Source: Syntrophaceae bacterium (GTDB lineage Bacteria > Desulfobacterota > Syntrophia > Syntrophales > UBA2210). From it: DNA of 6,488 nucleotides. Made by a program: the position numbers and the translations under genes. Positions 5,113-6,488 of this stretch are shown here, piece after piece. The DNA is taken from NCBI GenBank assembly GCA_030619435.1, contig JAUXBI010000103.1, positions 1-6,488 on the forward strand, written 5' to 3'. Below the pieces are notes generated by a model. It searched no databases, had not been told where the DNA came from, and saw nothing but the letters and a program-made list of their open reading frames with translations. Position 1 is the first letter of the stretch. Each line of letters opens with the position of its first letter.

Positions 5113-6346
5113 TCTTAACGCATCGGTTACAGTGCCTGGTTCGAAGAGCTACACACAGAGGGCATTAGTGATTGCCTCGCTTGCCGGGGGAAAATCTTTT
5201 CTGCGTAATGCGCTGCTCTCGGAAGATACGAAATACCTGATCAATGCCCTTCGTTCTCTCGGTGCCGATATACTTATGGCGAAGAATGATATCATTTTGA
5301 CGGGGACAGACGGCAGGATAGAAGATCCGGGAAAGACTATCCACCTGGGAAACAACGGTACGGCCCTGAGGTTTCTGACAACGCTGGTGTCGCTCGGTAG
5401 TGGGCATGTAACGCTGGATGGAAGCAGCCGCCTCAGAGAAAGGCCTGTAAAACCCCTTCTTGACGCACTGGAAACATTGGGAGTTGTTTCTCAATGTGTT
5501 AATGGTTATCCGCCGGTTACTGTACAGGGTGGCGGATTGCGCGGTGGAAGAGTAGTCTTTACAGATGCCGAGAGCAGTCAATATATATCCTCTGTTCTTA
5601 TATCCGCCCCTTATTCGCAAAGAGATGTAGAGCTTGAACTTCGGGGTAAGACCTTTTCCATGCCGTATATCGATATGACAATTGACGTAATGCGTCATTT
5701 CGGTGTGGAGGTCGAAAAACGGGGGCAAAATGAATTCAAAGTAAATGCACAACAGGGATATACCGGCAGAAAATACCTGATTGAAGGGGATGTGTCGAGC
5801 GCGTCTTACTTTTTTGTCGCGGCGGCGCTTACAGAAGGAAAGATCAAGGTTGTAAATATAAACCCGGAGACACGCCAGGGAGATATTGCGTTTCTCCGGA
5901 TAATCGAGTCGCTGGGATGCCGTGTTTCCAGATGTGAAGACTTTGTGGAAGTAACCGGAAAGGGACTGAACAGGGGAGATTATGAGTTCGACATGTCGGA
6001 CATGCCCGACATGGTTCCGTCCCTTGCCATTCTCGCGGCTTTCAGAGAAGGGGTAACGGTGATAAAGAATGTTTCTCATTTGCGTTTAAAGGAAAGCAAC
6101 AGGCTTGAAGCGCTGGTCAATGAATTAAACAGGACAGGTATTGACGCGGAGGAATCGGCCAATGGTCTCATTATCAGAGGGGGAGTTCCGCGCGGCGCTG
6201 AGATCGAGACATACAATGACCATCGGATCGCAATGAGTTTCGCCGTGGCGGGGCTCGTGGTGCCGGGGATAAAGATAAAAGATAAAAAGTGCGTGAAAAA
6301 ATCTTTCCCGGCTTTCTGGGGTGAATTCAAAAAGTTGTACATATGA
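5087..6346 (+). CDS. aroA: 3-phosphoshikimate 1-carboxyvinyltransferase (EPSP synthase)
   Basis: It joins PEP to shikimate-3-phosphate to give EPSP. The 419-residue product is of usual length with both inside-out alpha/beta domains. Signatures are VPGSKSYTQRAL (16-27), LGNNGTALRFL (87-97), RLRERPVKPLLDAL (115-128), DAESSQYISSVL (160-171), EGDVSSASYFF (233-243), DMSDMPDM with catalytic D308 (302-309), LRLKESNRL with E336 (332-340), ETYNDHRIAMSF (374-385) and KCVKKSFP with K405 (401-408). The position equivalent to E. coli P101, next to the glyphosate/PEP site, is F96. ATG 5087 lies inside the end of aroE (26-bp overlap) with only a weak GGAAA upstream, so translation probably depends on aroE. 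The end overlaps the shikimate kinase gene by 4 bp. Confidence 0.96.
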   Translation: MKEIRQINNLNASVTVPGSKSYTQRALVIASLAGGKSFLRNALLSEDTKYLINALRSLGADILMAKNDIILTGTDGRIEDPGKTIHLGNNGTALRFLTTLVSLGSGHVTLDGSSRLRERPVKPLLDALETLGVVSQCVNGYPPVTVQGGGLRGGRVVFTDAESSQYISSVLISAPYSQRDVELELRGKTFSMPYIDMTIDVMRHFGVEVEKRGQNEFKVNAQQGYTGRKYLIEGDVSSASYFFVAAALTEGKIKVVNINPETRQGDIAFLRIIESLGCRVSRCEDFVEVTGKGLNRGDYEFDMSDMPDMVPSLAILAAFREGVTVIKNVSHLRLKESNRLEALVNELNRTGIDAEESANGLIIRGGVPRGAEIETYNDHRIAMSFAVAGLVVPGIKIKDKKCVKKSFPAFWGEFKKLYI

Positions 6347-6488
6347 AAAACATTATTTTAACAGGATATCGCTGCACGGGAAAAACAGAGGTGGGAAAGA
6401 GACTTTCAGAGAGATTGAAACTCCCATTTTATGATACGGATGAAATTATCATTGAAAAAGCGGGAATGCCGATTACGGAAATAGTGAA
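6343..6488 (+). CDS. aroK: Shikimate kinase (partial, 3' end beyond window)
   Basis: Only the first 48 residues are present. The Walker A loop GYRCTGKT (8-15) follows an MKNIILT beta strand, and LPFYDTDEIIIEKAG (27-41) carries the shikimate-binding Asp of the family's D-D motif; PITEIV follows. This is enough to identify the small P-loop kinase that phosphorylates shikimate at O-3. ATG 6343 overlaps the aroA stop as ATGA and has no clear ribosome site of its own. It acts before EPSP synthase in the pathway although it is encoded after it. Confidence 0.9.
   Translation, partial: MKNIILTGYRCTGKTEVGKRLSERLKLPFYDTDEIIIEKAGMPITEIV

Noticed and set aside
5165..6079. Long (304-codon) minus-strand open frame opposite EPSP synthase
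   Set aside because: It lies fully inside aroA, whose motifs are intact, and its translation shows no recognisable domain, so it is a shadow of the coding strand.

Overview
The window is the promoter-proximal part of a seven-gene operon, all on the + strand, for the shikimate (common aromatic) pathway and the phenylalanine branch. Gene order is DAHP synthase, 3-dehydroquinate synthase, chorismate mutase/prephenate dehydratase, type I 3-dehydroquinase, shikimate dehydrogenase, EPSP synthase and shikimate kinase (cut by the window end). Every junction overlaps, by 4, 1, 4, 11, 26 and 4 bp, so the genes must share one mRNA and are probably translationally coupled. Together they turn PEP plus erythrose-4-phosphate into EPSP, missing only chorismate synthase, and also contain the enzyme taking chorismate to phenylpyruvate. 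No tyrA, aroC or trp gene is visible.

The organism is probably a Gram-negative anaerobe of the Desulfobacterota (former Deltaproteobacteria). The basis is the ACT-like-domain (type I-beta) DAHP synthase, the fused pheA inside an aro operon, the GYRCTGKT-type shikimate kinase, moderate GC and strong AGGAGG ribosome sites. This is inference from gene content, not from a search.

Positions 1 to about 116 look like the end of an insertion sequence. They hold the first 13 codons of a leftward transposase-like gene with a good ribosome site, preceded by two 18-bp direct repeats. About 17 bp beyond this end lies a strong sigma70-type promoter (TTGACA, 17-bp spacer, TGC-TCTTAT).

Positions ~168-410 are the most interesting part. 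They encode an unannotated 28-residue leader peptide (194-280) with eight Tyr/Phe/Trp codons in the twelve-codon stretch 209-244. It is followed by two tandem intrinsic terminators (303-346 and 354-385). Hand-folding finds six RNA segments, A to F, arranged as in the his and phe operon attenuators: A:B, C:D and E:F give termination, while B:C and D:E give read-through. A ribosome stalled on the aromatic codons leaves B free. A ribosome that reaches the leader stop codon covers part of B. The switch should therefore open the whole aromatic operon when charged Tyr-, Phe- or Trp-tRNA is short. This ribosome-mediated attenuator, sensing all three aromatic amino acids and controlling the common pathway, is the main candidate for an undescribed system here.

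The enzymes look intact at their catalytic residues. Points of note are an altered Phe-binding motif in the PheA ACT domain (VSHP where ESRP is usual), a Gln at the usual second Arg of the chorismate mutase DxxRE motif, and Phe at the position of the glyphosate-relevant Pro in EPSP synthase.
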